Of a stretch of DNA of 29,564 bases, positions 1-7,057 are shown in pieces; position 1 is the first letter of the stretch, and each line of letters starts with the position of its first letter. A model generated the notes under the pieces. The model made no database searches. It was not told the origin of the DNA and was given only the letters and a program-made list of their open reading frames with translations. A program made the translations under genes and the position numbers. The DNA is from Treponema sp. UBA4267 (GTDB taxonomy: Bacteria > Spirochaetota > Spirochaetia > Treponematales > Treponemataceae), in contig DGWD01000005.1 in the NCBI GenBank assembly GCA_002395155.1, positions 1 to 29,564 of the forward strand, in the 5' to 3' direction.

Positions 1-523
1 AAGAACCCGACATTCCGCCTTCCATCACAAAACGGTCAAAGGCCTGCTGTAAATCCTTGCAGTCAAAATAGGCAACAAACTCCTTAAAGCTGAAAGGAAA
101 AACCTCTATGGAAAAAGTTCTGCCGGTGAACAGTGTGGCCAAATCATTTGAAAGCAAAAATGCGTTGGAACCTGTCAGATATATGTGATATTTTTCTGAA
201 GCATGAAAGGAATTTACAGCGTGCTCAAAATCTGCACAAAGCTGAACTTCGTCAATCAAAAGAAAATTTTCTTTTTCCGGGGAATAAAGATTTTCCACAT
301 ATTCATTCAGAGCTGTTGCATTTTTAATAGTAGAGAATTGAAAAAGATTGTAATTGATGTGAATGATATTTGCATCTGGAAAGTGATTTTTAAGATATTC
401 AATAAAGAGCTCCAGAAGCTTAGATTTTCCGCTTCGGCGAATCCCTGTTATGACTTTTATGTCGGGAGTGTAAATTGTATTAATCAGTTTTTGCAAAAAA
501 TCTTGTCTTTCTAATACTTTCAT
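1..523 (-). CDS. AAA ATPase of the DUF4143 family, N-terminal part (runs off the left edge)
   Basis: The minus-strand frame is open from an ATG at 523 to the window edge (174 codons, no stop), so the 3' end is missing. The translation begins MKVLERQDFLQKL. It has a Walker A motif GIRRSGKS near residue 30, a Walker B motif LLIDEVQ near residue 97, a sensor-like LTGSNAF near residue 122, and then GRTFSIEVFPFSFKEF, the usual entry into the DUF4143 C-terminal region. This is the architecture of the common 'ATP-binding protein' family with an AAA domain plus DUF4143, about 400 residues long, whose physiological role is mostly unknown. It lies just downstream of two TGCGGAA hairpins that could control it. 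A second member of the same family is cut by the right edge of the window. Confidence 0.85.
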   Translation of the reverse strand, partial: MKVLERQDFLQKLINTIYTPDIKVITGIRRSGKSKLLELFIEYLKNHFPDANIIHINYNLFQFSTIKNATALNEYVENLYSPEKENFLLIDEVQLCADFEHAVNSFHASEKYHIYLTGSNAFLLSNDLATLFTGRTFSIEVFPFSFKEFVAYFDCKDLQQAFDRFVMEGGMSGS

Positions 524-542
524 AGAAGTATTATACACTTTC

Positions 543-630
543 CATTCCGCATTTTCAAGAAATTTTTGATTTTGCGGAATGAAAATTAAATTCCGTTCCG
601 CAAATTTAAAAATTTTTCAATTTTGCGGAA
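543..630. repeat. Two tandem hairpins built from TTCCGCA/TGCGGAA boxes
   Basis: Two perfect 9-bp inverted repeats lie side by side: CATTCCGCA (543-551) with TGCGGAATG (573-581), and TTCCGCAAA (596-604) with TTTGCGGAA (622-630). The loops are A/T-rich. The block sits between the start of the ATPase gene (523) and the end of the small gene whose stop is at 617-619, and the last arm is part of that gene's final codons. It may be an operator array for the ATPase gene, a transcription terminator region, or a small REP-like element. The sequence does not decide between these. Confidence 0.6.
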
Positions 631-840
631 TAAGACTTTGTAAAAACTCCCAAATATCACTGTTCACGCAAATGCTCTGCTTTTCAATTTCTTTCTTACC
701 GTCTATGTACTGCTGATAGTCAATTTCCATGCCACCACAGGCACAGCACATGGAGCAATTGCTTCCGCAACCAAGAGCATCGGCAACGATTTTTTCTCGT
801 TCTTCCTTTGTTGTGGCTTTTTTCAAAATACTTTTTTCAT
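617..840 (-). pseudogene. Small Cys-rich paralog of the 75-aa family, frame broken right after the start codon
   Basis: The frame encodes EKSILKKATTKEEREKIV, then a Cys-rich stretch GCGSNCSMCCACGG, then YQQYIDGKKEIEK. It aligns throughout with the proteins at 3069-3296 and 8153-8380 (SILIKDTTREQREQII, YQLYIDGIKELRE). The only well-placed ATG (838-840), 10 nt after the Shine-Dalgarno AAGGAGG (851-857), is out of frame: ATG is followed by six A residues and that frame stops after a few codons. One more A would give M-K-K-S-I-L and restore a 74-aa protein. So this is either a true frameshift, a slippage-prone (phase-variable) start, or a sequencing error. The in-frame reading continues upstream to 928 but would overlap ridA and ignore the Shine-Dalgarno sequence. 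Function unknown. Confidence 0.6.
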
Positions 841-908
841 TGACTGACAGCCTCCTTATTTGTATGATAAACCTATCTGTTTTATAGGTAAATATCTGGA
901 GGTCTACT

Positions 909-1283
909 ATGAAAACTATTGAAACCAAATCAGCACCGGCAGCAATCGGACCTTATTCACAGGCAATTCTTGCAAACGGATTTTTATACACTTCAGGACA
1001 GATCCCTTTGAATCCTGAAACAGGCACAATCGAGGGAAGTGACATTGAAGCTCAGACTGAACAGGCCATAAAGAATCTTGGAGAAATTTTAAAGGCGGCA
1101 GGAAGTGACTTTTCAAAAGTTGTAAAAACCACCTGCTTTCTCGCCCACATTTCAGATTTTGCAGCCTTCAATGCAGTATACGAAAAGTACTTTGTCTCAA
1201 AACCTGCCCGCAGCTGTTTTGAAGTTTCAGCTTTACCAAAAGGCGCACTCGTTGAAATTGAAGCAGTGGCCGTTGTTGAGTAA
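909..1283 (+). CDS. ridA: RidA family 2-iminobutanoate/2-iminopropanoate deaminase
   Basis: This 124-aa protein has the full length and signature of the RidA/YjgF/UK114 family: the N-terminal block APAAIGPYSQAI, the central YTSGQIPLNPETG, and the C-terminal PARSCFEVSALPKGALVEIEAVAV. The Arg in PARSCFEV corresponds to the substrate-carboxylate-binding arginine. RidA is a cytosolic trimer that hydrolyses reactive enamine/imine intermediates released by PLP enzymes such as threonine dehydratase, which protects other PLP enzymes. The start is supported by GGAGG 8 nt upstream. It is followed after 18 nt by a YbaK-type gene on the same strand, and the two probably form one transcript. Confidence 0.95.
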   Translation: MKTIETKSAPAAIGPYSQAILANGFLYTSGQIPLNPETGTIEGSDIEAQTEQAIKNLGEILKAAGSDFSKVVKTTCFLAHISDFAAFNAVYEKYFVSKPARSCFEVSALPKGALVEIEAVAVVE

Positions 1284-1301
1284 ACAAGGATATTTAGATA
1301 T

Positions 1302-1775
1302 ATGATAAATGAAAAAGTTTTAGACTTCCTCAAAGCTAAGGGATATGCAGACAGACTCACCGAACACAAAGAAACAATCGATACCGTAGAACATGCAGCA
1401 CAGCAGATTGGCTGTTCTGAGGCGGAGATTGCAAAGACGCTTTCTTTTATTGTGGATGAAAAACCTGTTATCGTGGTAATGGCAGGTGATGGCCGTGTGA
1501 ACTCGTCAAAGTTCAAAGCTCTCTTTCATACAAAACCAAGCATGATTCAGCGAGATCAGGTTGAAGCAATCACCGGCTTTGCTCCCGGCGGAGTCTGTCC
1601 TTTCAATGTTCCAAAAGAAATCCCCGTATGGCTCGATGTTTCAATGAAGAGATTTGAATACGTTCATCCAGCAGGCGGAAACTCATTTACTTCGGTAAAA
1701 CTAACTCCCTCTGAACTGGAAGAAGTATCAGGCGCCACCGGCTGGTGTGATGTCTGTAAGGGCTGGGAAGAATAA
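1302..1775 (+). CDS. YbaK/EbsC-type aminoacyl-tRNA deacylase
   Basis: This 157-aa protein matches the YbaK/ProX editing family: an N-terminal THTVEHAAQ-like stretch (DTVEHAAQQIG), the conserved Lys in AEIAKTLSFIV, a GDGRVNSSKFK segment and the GFAPGGVCPF loop. Members hydrolyse misacylated tRNA in trans (Cys-tRNA(Pro) for YbaK, Ala-tRNA(Pro) for ProXp-ala). Which substrate applies here cannot be told from the sequence. It is cytosolic and lies 18 nt downstream of ridA in the same direction. Its 3' end faces the DUF1697 gene convergently, with only 12 nt between them and no clear terminator. Confidence 0.9.
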   Translation: MINEKVLDFLKAKGYADRLTEHKETIDTVEHAAQQIGCSEAEIAKTLSFIVDEKPVIVVMAGDGRVNSSKFKALFHTKPSMIQRDQVEAITGFAPGGVCPFNVPKEIPVWLDVSMKRFEYVHPAGGNSFTSVKLTPSELEEVSGATGWCDVCKGWEE

Positions 1776-1787
1776 AAAAGCCAGATT

Positions 1788-2327
1788 TTACATCTCTGCA
1801 ATCTTTCGGAGAGTGTTTGCAGTCCTAATTGTAATCATTTCCCCGATTCCAGGAGTCGCAGTCTTTTTCCACCAGTTGGCCTTTGCATATAGTTTGCGAT
1901 CAAATGACCAGAAGGCCGCATTTCCGCAAATTTGGACTTTTTCTAGTTCTGCAGACGGCTCCCCGATTTTATCGGCCACTGTTTCAATACTGTTTGGAGC
2001 AATTGCAAAAATCAGATTGTCATAAATATCTTTGCTGTCACTTCCCCACCAGGACGGTGCTTTTGAAAGAAGACATTTCAATTCATCCTGAGAAATCACA
2101 AAAACTGGAATCTCAAGGTTGAAAGTCTCAAAGATGATTTTACGAATCTTTTCTGCAAGTTTTACAGCATCTGTCTCATCATCAGAAAAAAGCACATTCC
2201 CGCTGTTCAGATATGTTTTTACATCTGCAAAACCTTTTTCGCCAAGGGCAGTTTTCAGTTCAGGCATGGAAATTTTATTTTTTCCACTGATATTTATTCC
2301 GCGAAGTAAGGCAATGTATCTGGCCAT
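1788..2327 (-). CDS. DUF1697 family protein
   Basis: This 179-aa protein starts MARYIALLRGINISGKNKISMPELK and continues with VKTYLNSGNVLF, the two hallmark stretches of DUF1697 (LLRGINVGG... and SGNVLF). DUF1697 proteins are about 180 residues, soluble, widespread in Bacteria and of unknown biochemical function. The length is normal and no break is visible. It lies 9 nt downstream of the acetyltransferase gene at 2337-2975 on the same strand, so the two are likely co-transcribed. Confidence 0.9.
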   Translation of the reverse strand: MARYIALLRGINISGKNKISMPELKTALGEKGFADVKTYLNSGNVLFSDDETDAVKLAEKIRKIIFETFNLEIPVFVISQDELKCLLSKAPSWWGSDSKDIYDNLIFAIAPNSIETVADKIGEPSAELEKVQICGNAAFWSFDRKLYAKANWWKKTATPGIGEMITIRTANTLRKIAEM

Positions 2328-2336
2328 TTTAATATC

Positions 2337-2975
2337 CTACTTCCTTTTCTTCAGCTCTCGTCTCACCATTTCCAAATCACTACTTGTCAGAATTGGAATC
2401 AGCTTATTGATTTCCTCAATTGACTTATCCCACCAGCAGAACTTTTCAAGAAGTTCAATCATTTTGTCATCAAAACGTTTTTTTATTGTGCGGCAAGGAT
2501 TTCCGACATTGATTGTGTATGGCGCAATGTTACTTGCAACTACGGCATTCGCTCCGATTATGACACCGTCGCCAATATGAACGCCCGGCATGATTACGGC
2601 ATTCTGCCCAATCCAAACATCGTTACCGATGACAGTATCTCCCTTGAGCGGCAAATCTTTTTTCAACGGGGCATCCATGTCCCAGCCCTCCAGCGTGTAG
2701 AAAGGAAAAGTTGAAACTGCATTCATCTGATGATTCGCTCCATTCATAACGAATTCCACACCCGCTGCAATCTGACAAAACTTCCCGATAATCAGCTTGT
2801 CACCGTTCCATTCATAAAGATGAGTCACATGACTTTCAAAATCGTAATCTGCAATATAAGTAAAATCACCAACGATAATATTTGGATTATTAAGAGTGGA
2901 TTTTACATAAATCTCTTTGTCATAACCAGCTATAGGATGAATTGTCATTGGATTTGGAATCTTGCCGTCTTTCAT
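2337..2975 (-). CDS. Vat/CatB-type hexapeptide O-acetyltransferase
   Basis: This 212-aa left-handed beta-helix acetyltransferase shows the layout of the xenobiotic acetyltransferase (Vat/CatB) class: IIGKFCQIAAGVEFVMNGANHQM with the catalytic His in the GANH stretch, an inserted loop with FPFYTLEGWD, then hexapeptide repeats (TVIGNDVWIGQNAVIMPGVHIGDG) and the closing NVGNPCRTIKKRF. Vat enzymes acetylate streptogramin A and CatB acetylates chloramphenicol. Many chromosomal relatives have unknown substrates, so resistance is not implied. It is the first gene of a probable two-gene unit with the DUF1697 gene. The start is divergent from the small gene at 3069, with 93 nt between them that hold a promoter for the small gene. 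Confidence 0.9.
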   Translation of the reverse strand: MKDGKIPNPMTIHPIAGYDKEIYVKSTLNNPNIIVGDFTYIADYDFESHVTHLYEWNGDKLIIGKFCQIAAGVEFVMNGANHQMNAVSTFPFYTLEGWDMDAPLKKDLPLKGDTVIGNDVWIGQNAVIMPGVHIGDGVIIGANAVVASNIAPYTINVGNPCRTIKKRFDDKMIELLEKFCWWDKSIEEINKLIPILTSSDLEMVRRELKKRK

Positions 2976-3020
2976 TTTGAACCCTCAATTCAATTATAGC
3001 AGAAAAGTCCCTTCAAAGCA

Positions 3021-3049
3021 CTGAATAAATCCCCGATTCATGCTAAAAT
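3021..3049 (+). promoter_or_regulatory. Promoter of the small gene at 3069 (block shared with two paralogs)
   Basis: CTGAAT (3021-3026), a 17-nt spacer and an extended -10 of the form TGnTAAAAT (TAAAAT at 3044-3049). The same block, starting CACTGA and ending TAAAAT with identical spacing, precedes the copies at 6684 and 8153. That conservation is the main evidence that it is functional. Confidence 0.6.
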
Positions 3050-3068
3050 GAGCGCGTAAGGAATTACT

Positions 3069-3296
3069 ATGGCAAGTATTTTAATAAAAGATACAACCCG
3101 CGAACAGCGTGAACAGATTATCCGCGAATCTCTGGGCGACGATTATGATGTAGGTTGTGGTTATGAATCCACCGGAATCAATTATCAGCTTTATATAGAC
3201 GGCATTAAGGAACTACGCGAGCTGAACATGGAAGCAAACTGCGGATTTGAAGTAGCTCACCCAGAAGAAAGAAAATCCGACTGTTCAATGGTGTAA
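3069..3296 (+). CDS. 75-aa small protein, family of unknown function (copy 2)
   Basis: The protein is MASILIKDTTREQREQII followed by a DDYDVGCGYESTGINYQLYIDG core and a Glu/Cys-containing tail that ends CSMV. It is nearly identical to the protein at 8153-8380 (differences include I/V in YIDGxKE, G/S after NC, and the last residue) and clearly related to the copies at 617 and 6684. There is no signal peptide or membrane segment. Two conserved Cys residues (VGCGY and EANC) could bind a metal or form a disulfide, which is speculation. The gene has its own promoter block and is followed after 6 nt by the broken ElaA-like gene, which suggests an ancestral two-gene unit. Confidence 0.8.
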   Translation: MASILIKDTTREQREQIIRESLGDDYDVGCGYESTGINYQLYIDGIKELRELNMEANCGFEVAHPEERKSDCSMV

Positions 3297-3302
3297 TAAC
3301 AA

Positions 3303-3425
3303 ATGAACTGGACAATTAAAACCTTTGATGAACTTACAGGCAAAGAAATTTACGAAATTCTCAAATCACGGGCAGAAGTTTTTGTAAAAGAACAGAAAAT
3401 CAGCTATAGGATCAGAGATCTTTAA
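3303..3425 (+). pseudogene. ElaA-like GNAT acetyltransferase remnant, N-terminal 37 codons only
   Basis: The 40-codon frame MNWTIKTFDELTGKEIYEIL then KSRAEVFVKEQKISY matches the N-terminus of ElaA-type GNAT proteins (usually about 150 aa, starting with NW...FDEL...Y.LLKLR.EVFVVEQ). Homology ends there and the frame closes after RIRDL. The last 14 nt overlap the 3' end of the opposite-strand GNAT gene, so a deletion appears to have fused the remnant to that gene's tail. It lacks the acetyl-CoA-binding domain and should be inactive. Confidence 0.75.
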
Positions 3426-3858
3426 TAAATCGGAGCTGTTTTTTATTATCAGTATAGCCCTGGGTGCGGTAAAACTCGTGGGCCTGCTTACGGCTTTCAC
3501 CAGAATTAAGACGCATGCTGCTCGCCCCATTTTCACGGGCCCATTCTTCTGCTTGCTTGAGTAAAGCAGATCCGATACCCTGCCGTCTGAAATCCGCAGC
3601 TACAGCCAGCCCCAGAATGTTTGCCATAGTTGGAAAATAGAGTACGTTATATTTTTCTATGTGGATTACACCTGCTATGTGGCCGGAATCATCCCCTACC
3701 TCAGCCACAAAAACAGCTTCCCGCGAGTTGTCCAAGCCGGCAAACTGTTTTTCAACAATCTCCAGTGTACATCCTTCGTATCCCAGATCCTTGCGGAAAA
3801 GTTCATTCATTGCGGCAATGTCACTGGCGGTGGCTTGTCGGATTTTAACTTTTGACAT
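3412..3858 (-). CDS. GNAT family N-acetyltransferase
   Basis: This 148-aa protein has the normal single-domain GNAT length. It has the N-terminal strand IRQATASDIAAMNELF, the core strand ANILGLAVAADFRRQGIGSALL with the acetyl-CoA pyrophosphate loop RRQGIG, and the C-terminal MRLNSGESRKQAHEFYRTQGY helix-strand. The substrate is unknown. It overlaps the ElaA remnant on the opposite strand by 14 nt at its 3' end, and its last codons may have been shaped by the same deletion. Confidence 0.9.
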   Translation of the reverse strand: MSKVKIRQATASDIAAMNELFRKDLGYEGCTLEIVEKQFAGLDNSREAVFVAEVGDDSGHIAGVIHIEKYNVLYFPTMANILGLAVAADFRRQGIGSALLKQAEEWARENGASSMRLNSGESRKQAHEFYRTQGYTDNKKQLRFIKDL

Positions 3859-3923
3859 TTTTTTCTTACCTGATAGTTTACTTTAGCACAATAAATAATA
3901 ATGAAGCAATAAAGTTATGTATA

Positions 3924-3940
3924 GTTGTATCACCTTCCGT
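3924..3940. repeat. 17-bp direct repeat, copy 1 (downstream edge of the MFS gene)
   Basis: GTTGTATCACCTTCCGT occurs identically here and at 5182-5198, in the same orientation. This copy includes the stop codon of the MFS gene. The two copies bracket that gene exactly. Confidence 0.85.
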
Positions 3941-5150
3941 TTTCGGAAGATCGTTTAGCCATGAACTTCAAAATAATCAGGAAGACGACCAGCAGAACCG
4001 GGAAAATCCCACCGAAGAAAAGCCCTTGCTGCAAATCGTCACCGGCCTTCTGCGAAATCATTCCAACTGCACTTGGGCCGATCGAGCCGCCAAGGTCTCC
4101 AGCCATTGCCAGCAGAGCGAACATTGCAGTTCCGCCAGTCGGGATCTTTTTTGAAGAAATGCTCAAAGTTCCCGGCCACATAATGCCGACAGAAAATCCG
4201 CAGAGCACACAGCCCGCAAGTGCCACCAACGCGTTGTGCGACAAAGATGCCATGATATAACAGATAAGGCAGAGCAGGCCCGAACCAATCATAAATTTTG
4301 TCAGTTCAACCTTATCGCCAAACTTGCCATAGAAGACTCGACAGATTCCCATGGTAACTGCAAAAAGACAAGGACCCGCAAGATCACAAACAGTTTTAGA
4401 AAGTCCAAGTCCAGACTCAACAAAAGCCGAAGCCCACTGAGCCATGGAAAGCTCACTGGCTCCGGAACAAATCATAAGAACAACGGCCACCCAGAAAAGC
4501 GGAGACTTAAAAAGCTGCAGGATAGTCATACCCTTGCCGGAATCCACAAGCTTTTCAATCGGGCAGGTTGCAAAGTTGTAAATGTTGTAAAGAGGAATCA
4601 GAGCCCAGAAGCAGGCAACGTACTTCCAGTTATCAATTTCAAAGATTGTAAAAAGCAGACTGGAAATCACAGTAACGCCGAGCCAGCCCCAGCAGTAAAA
4701 GCTGTGAAGAAGGCTCATTGTTTTTTCTTTATTTTCAAAAGGACAGGCTTCCACAATCGGCGAGCAGAGAACTTCTATCAGTCCGCTTCCAATTGCGTAA
4801 AGAACAACGCTAATCATAATGCCCACAAATGCAGACGGCAGAAGCTCCGGCAAAAAAGCCAGGGCAACAAGTCCAACCGCAGAAAAAATTTCCGACGCAA
4901 CAATGCTAATCCGGTAACCGATTTTATCAACAAACTTGGCACAAAAAATATCAATAATCAGCTGAGTAAAAAAGAAAGCCGTTGGAATAAGAGCAATCAT
5001 GCCAAGAGGAATCTGATAATCATTATGAAGCTTTAAGAAAATAAGCGGTGCAAAGTTTGCAGCAATTGCCTGTGTGATAAAGCCTAAGTAGCAGGCACGT
5101 AGAGTTTTTTTGTAGTTTGGTTTTGAAGTTGTTGTCATAAGATTCAACAT
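3930..5150 (-). CDS. Major facilitator superfamily transporter
   Basis: This 406-aa polytopic protein has about 12 hydrophobic segments. It has MFS hallmarks: the loop KFVDKIGYRISIV between helices 2 and 3, the symmetric loop FYGKFGDKVELTKF in the second half, and GFSVGIMWPGTLSISSKKIP followed by a Gly-rich helix (AGDLGGSIGPSAVGMIS) in the C-terminal half. The pattern resembles the sugar/FucP-like branch, but the substrate cannot be assigned. The annotated start has no good Shine-Dalgarno sequence, and an internal ATG at 5138 is an alternative. The gene is bracketed by 17-bp direct repeats, which suggests insertion by duplication or potential loss by recombination. Confidence 0.9.
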   Translation of the reverse strand: MLNLMTTTSKPNYKKTLRACYLGFITQAIAANFAPLIFLKLHNDYQIPLGMIALIPTAFFFTQLIIDIFCAKFVDKIGYRISIVASEIFSAVGLVALAFLPELLPSAFVGIMISVVLYAIGSGLIEVLCSPIVEACPFENKEKTMSLLHSFYCWGWLGVTVISSLLFTIFEIDNWKYVACFWALIPLYNIYNFATCPIEKLVDSGKGMTILQLFKSPLFWVAVVLMICSGASELSMAQWASAFVESGLGLSKTVCDLAGPCLFAVTMGICRVFYGKFGDKVELTKFMIGSGLLCLICYIMASLSHNALVALAGCVLCGFSVGIMWPGTLSISSKKIPTGGTAMFALLAMAGDLGGSIGPSAVGMISQKAGDDLQQGLFFGGIFPVLLVVFLIILKFMAKRSSENGR

Positions 5151-5181
5151 AACATGAAGGAAAAATCTTTTCTATTACGTT

Positions 5182-5198
5182 GTTGTATCACCTTCCGT
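5182..5198. repeat. 17-bp direct repeat, copy 2 (upstream of the MFS gene)
   Basis: Identical to 3924-3940. It lies 32 nt before the MFS start, between that gene and the terminator of the preceding unit. Confidence 0.85.
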
Positions 5199-5213
5199 AT
5201 TGCACTCCCATAA

Positions 5214-5254
5214 TTAAAAAAAAAGCCTGCAGTCAGCCTTTACTAACTACAGGC
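5214..5254 (-). terminator. Rho-independent terminator after the ECF sigma/partner unit
   Basis: On the minus strand, GCCTGTAGT and ACTGCAGGC (between 5225 and 5254) form a stem with one mismatch, followed directly by nine T residues. It lies 8 nt downstream of the stop at 5263 and is well placed to end the sigma factor/partner transcript. A weaker T-run on the other side allows some bidirectional function. Confidence 0.8.
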
Positions 5255-5262
5255 ACTTCTTT

Positions 5263-6042
5263 TTATCTTAAAATAAAATCAGTAATACAATCATACCAGT
5301 GAACATAAGTCTCTCCATTTACAGAGAGCCGTTCATTTTCAGGAAGCTGTTCTGTCCATATTTTTTTGTAACGGTCCAGATGCCAGTCATTACTGTTGAA
5401 TCTTCTCCATAAAATTGTGTTGCCGTTTTTATCCAGATAATGTTCAGATAAAAGTTTCTGATTATAAGAACCAATGTCCACCACGCAGACTGTATCATAT
5501 TTTTTGCCGCCAATGGTAACCTCGTATCTTCCAACAATATCCATTACAGGGGTTTGATTCTGGCAAGTAACTTTATCATCCTCTTTTTTTATGAGACCTT
5601 TCGGTGATAGCTGAGTTTCATGACCACAGTTGTCTTCACCATAACCCCAGTTTTCTACAAACTCTTCTCCATCCAAAAAAGTTACATAGTGCTTTACACC
5701 ATCAGCCATATAGCTTGTTGCAAGATAGCGGCAATGTGTGTCTGTAAGCTGGGCAATAAATCCCCGAACACTTTTTTCTTCCGGCTTTGAAAACTGATAT
5801 TCTTCAGCAGTAATTTCAACACCTTCAATTCCATGAACTGTGGCCCTGCCAATAACCTTCATGTCGTAAACATAATCACATTTTCTGGATGGCAAATCAT
5901 AAATTCCCCAGCTGATTTTTTCATTTAGCTTTGGGATCAAATGCCAGCCCATCAATTCTTCCCATTTTAGAGAGAAAGGTTTTTTATCTGATTTTTCAAT
6001 TTTATATTCTGGAAGATATTCCGGTAAACTATTATTTTTCAT
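5263..6042 (-). CDS. Protein of unknown function coupled to an ECF sigma factor
   Basis: This 259-aa protein is soluble, with no transmembrane segment or signal peptide. It is rich in aromatic and charged residues; the central part has CRYLATSYMADGVKHYVTFL and the C-terminal part has WRRFNSNDWHLDRYKKIW. I do not recognise a named domain. The start ATG (6042) lies one base past the stop of the upstream ECF sigma factor and has AAGGAG upstream, so the two are translationally coupled and followed by a terminator. In ECF pairs the second gene is often an anti-sigma factor, but the usual membrane-spanning or zinc-binding anti-sigma features are absent. A cytosolic regulator or sensor partner is a guess from position only. 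Confidence 0.7.
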   Translation of the reverse strand: MKNNSLPEYLPEYKIEKSDKKPFSLKWEELMGWHLIPKLNEKISWGIYDLPSRKCDYVYDMKVIGRATVHGIEGVEITAEEYQFSKPEEKSVRGFIAQLTDTHCRYLATSYMADGVKHYVTFLDGEEFVENWGYGEDNCGHETQLSPKGLIKKEDDKVTCQNQTPVMDIVGRYEVTIGGKKYDTVCVVDIGSYNQKLLSEHYLDKNGNTILWRRFNSNDWHLDRYKKIWTEQLPENERLSVNGETYVHWYDCITDFILR

Positions 6043-6043
6043 A

Positions 6044-6580
6044 TTAATACGTCTCCTTAAACTTTTTCTTAGCAGTATGGAGCCTGCTTTTTACAGTTCC
6101 AAGTGGGATTCCAAGTTTTTCTGCAATCTCTTCTTGTGTCATTTCTTTCCAAAAATAAAGATACAGAATCTGCTTTTCTTTTCCGCCAAGTTTTTTTAAA
6201 GTTTCCTGCACCGATTGAATTTCTGTAAAGCCCTGCCTGCCTGGCATAAGTTTTGTTTCCAACAATTCTTCTACAGGAAGCTCAAGAACTTTTGCTTTTT
6301 CACGAAAATAATCGTTGCATTTATTTCTCGCAATACTGATTATCCAGGCTTTGAACAATTCCTTATTTTTTAATTGATTAAACTTTTGCATTGCAGTGAT
6401 ATAAACATTCTGCAGAATATCGTCCGCATCTTCTTCCACGCAAATTTTAAATCGAACAAAGCGTTCTATTGAAATCCGTTCCCGAGAAATCAGTTCTTCA
6501 AATTCACTCACATTTTTTTCCTCCGTCTTAGAAGTAACCGGTTCATTAATATAGACGGAGTTCAAATCAAAAAGGTTCAT
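6044..6580 (-). CDS. ECF-type RNA polymerase sigma factor
   Basis: From the ATG at 6580 the protein is 178 aa (an ATG at 6628 would add 16 residues that look non-conserved; neither start has a strong Shine-Dalgarno sequence). Region 2 is visible as EEDADDILQNVYITAMQKFNQL and FKAWIISIARNKCNDYFREK, the core-binding and -10-recognition helices. Region 4 is visible as GGKEKQILYLYFWKEMTQEE with the HTH IAEKLGIPLGTVKSRLHTAKKK. The length and lack of region 3 are typical of ECF (group 4) sigma factors. It probably controls its own unit and others. It is distinct from the larger sigma-like factor at 25855. Confidence 0.9.
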   Translation of the reverse strand: MNLFDLNSVYINEPVTSKTEEKNVSEFEELISRERISIERFVRFKICVEEDADDILQNVYITAMQKFNQLKNKELFKAWIISIARNKCNDYFREKAKVLELPVEELLETKLMPGRQGFTEIQSVQETLKKLGGKEKQILYLYFWKEMTQEEIAEKLGIPLGTVKSRLHTAKKKFKETY

Positions 6581-6632
6581 TTTTGTAACTCTATTACATG
6601 ATTTATTATAACAGATAGTTAGACACAAAACA

Positions 6633-6661
6633 CTGAATTAATCTTGGCTTTATGATAAAAT
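6633..6661 (+). promoter_or_regulatory. Promoter of the truncated small gene at 6684
   Basis: CTGAAT (6633-6638), 17 nt, then TAAAAT (6656-6661) with TGA before it. This is the same block as at 3021-3049 and 8117-8145. It lies in the divergent region with the ECF sigma gene. Confidence 0.55.
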
Positions 6662-6683
6662 AAAACATCAACTGGAAATAACT

Positions 6684-6785
6684 ATGGCAAGTATTCTGAT
6701 AAAAGACACAACCCGCGAACAGCGTGAGCAGATTGTCCGCGAATCACTCGGCGATGAATACGATGTTGGCTGCGGAATGAATTAG
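6684..6785 (+). pseudogene. Truncated copy of the 75-aa small protein family (copy 3)
   Basis: ATG at 6684 opens MASILIKDTTREQREQIV followed by RESLGDEYDVGCGMN and a stop at 6783-6785 (33 aa). The first 31 residues match copies 2 and 4 almost exactly. The second half, including the YIDG segment, is missing, apparently by deletion. The promoter block is retained. It is followed after 14 nt by a broken ferritin-like gene. Confidence 0.75.
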
Positions 6786-6799
6786 TAAAGGTCGCTAAT

Positions 6800-7038
6800 A
6801 TGGAAATCAGCAAAAAAGATATGAAAATCCTGCTCAAATCTCAGCAGGGAGAACTGGATGCCGTTCTCATGTACAATGCTCTGGCCCAAGATGGATTTTG
6901 TATCCCGCAATCGCACAAGACGAATATGCAGCCGTAAAAACCTATGCACCGGTAGCCGAAAAGTTCTCCGAAGTTGAAAACGTAAAGAATGATGAAAAGC
7001 GTCACGGAGATACGGTGAAAGGATTATTGAACAAATAG
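6800..7038 (+). pseudogene. Ferritin-like (rubrerythrin-type) gene with an internal deletion and frameshift
   Basis: The first frame from ATG 6800 reads MEISKKDMKILLKSQQGELD then AVLMYNALA. After a break near 6890-6905 a second frame reads LYPAIAQDEYAAVKTYAP then VAEKFSEVENVKNDEKRHGD and TVKGLLNK, ending at 7038. These are the first and last helices of a ferritin-like diiron protein of the kind found with rubrerythrins (QGELDAVLMY and VKNDEKRHGDTV, with metal-ligand Glu and His residues). The middle, roughly 70 residues in intact relatives, is gone. The length (239 nt) is not a multiple of three, which confirms the frame change. It cannot make the normal four-helix fold. Confidence 0.75.
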
Positions 7039-7057
7039 TAGTATATAATGATCTGAA

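Noticed and set aside
617..928. 103-aa reading of the first small gene starting at 928
   Set aside because: It would overlap the start of ridA, ignore a strong Shine-Dalgarno sequence at 851-857 and add residues absent from the three paralogs.
4236..5036. Long plus-strand open frame (266 codons) inside the MFS region
   Set aside because: It is antisense to a clear 12-helix transporter gene, is rich in Asn, Lys and Arg as expected for the complement of hydrophobic codons, and has no ribosome site.
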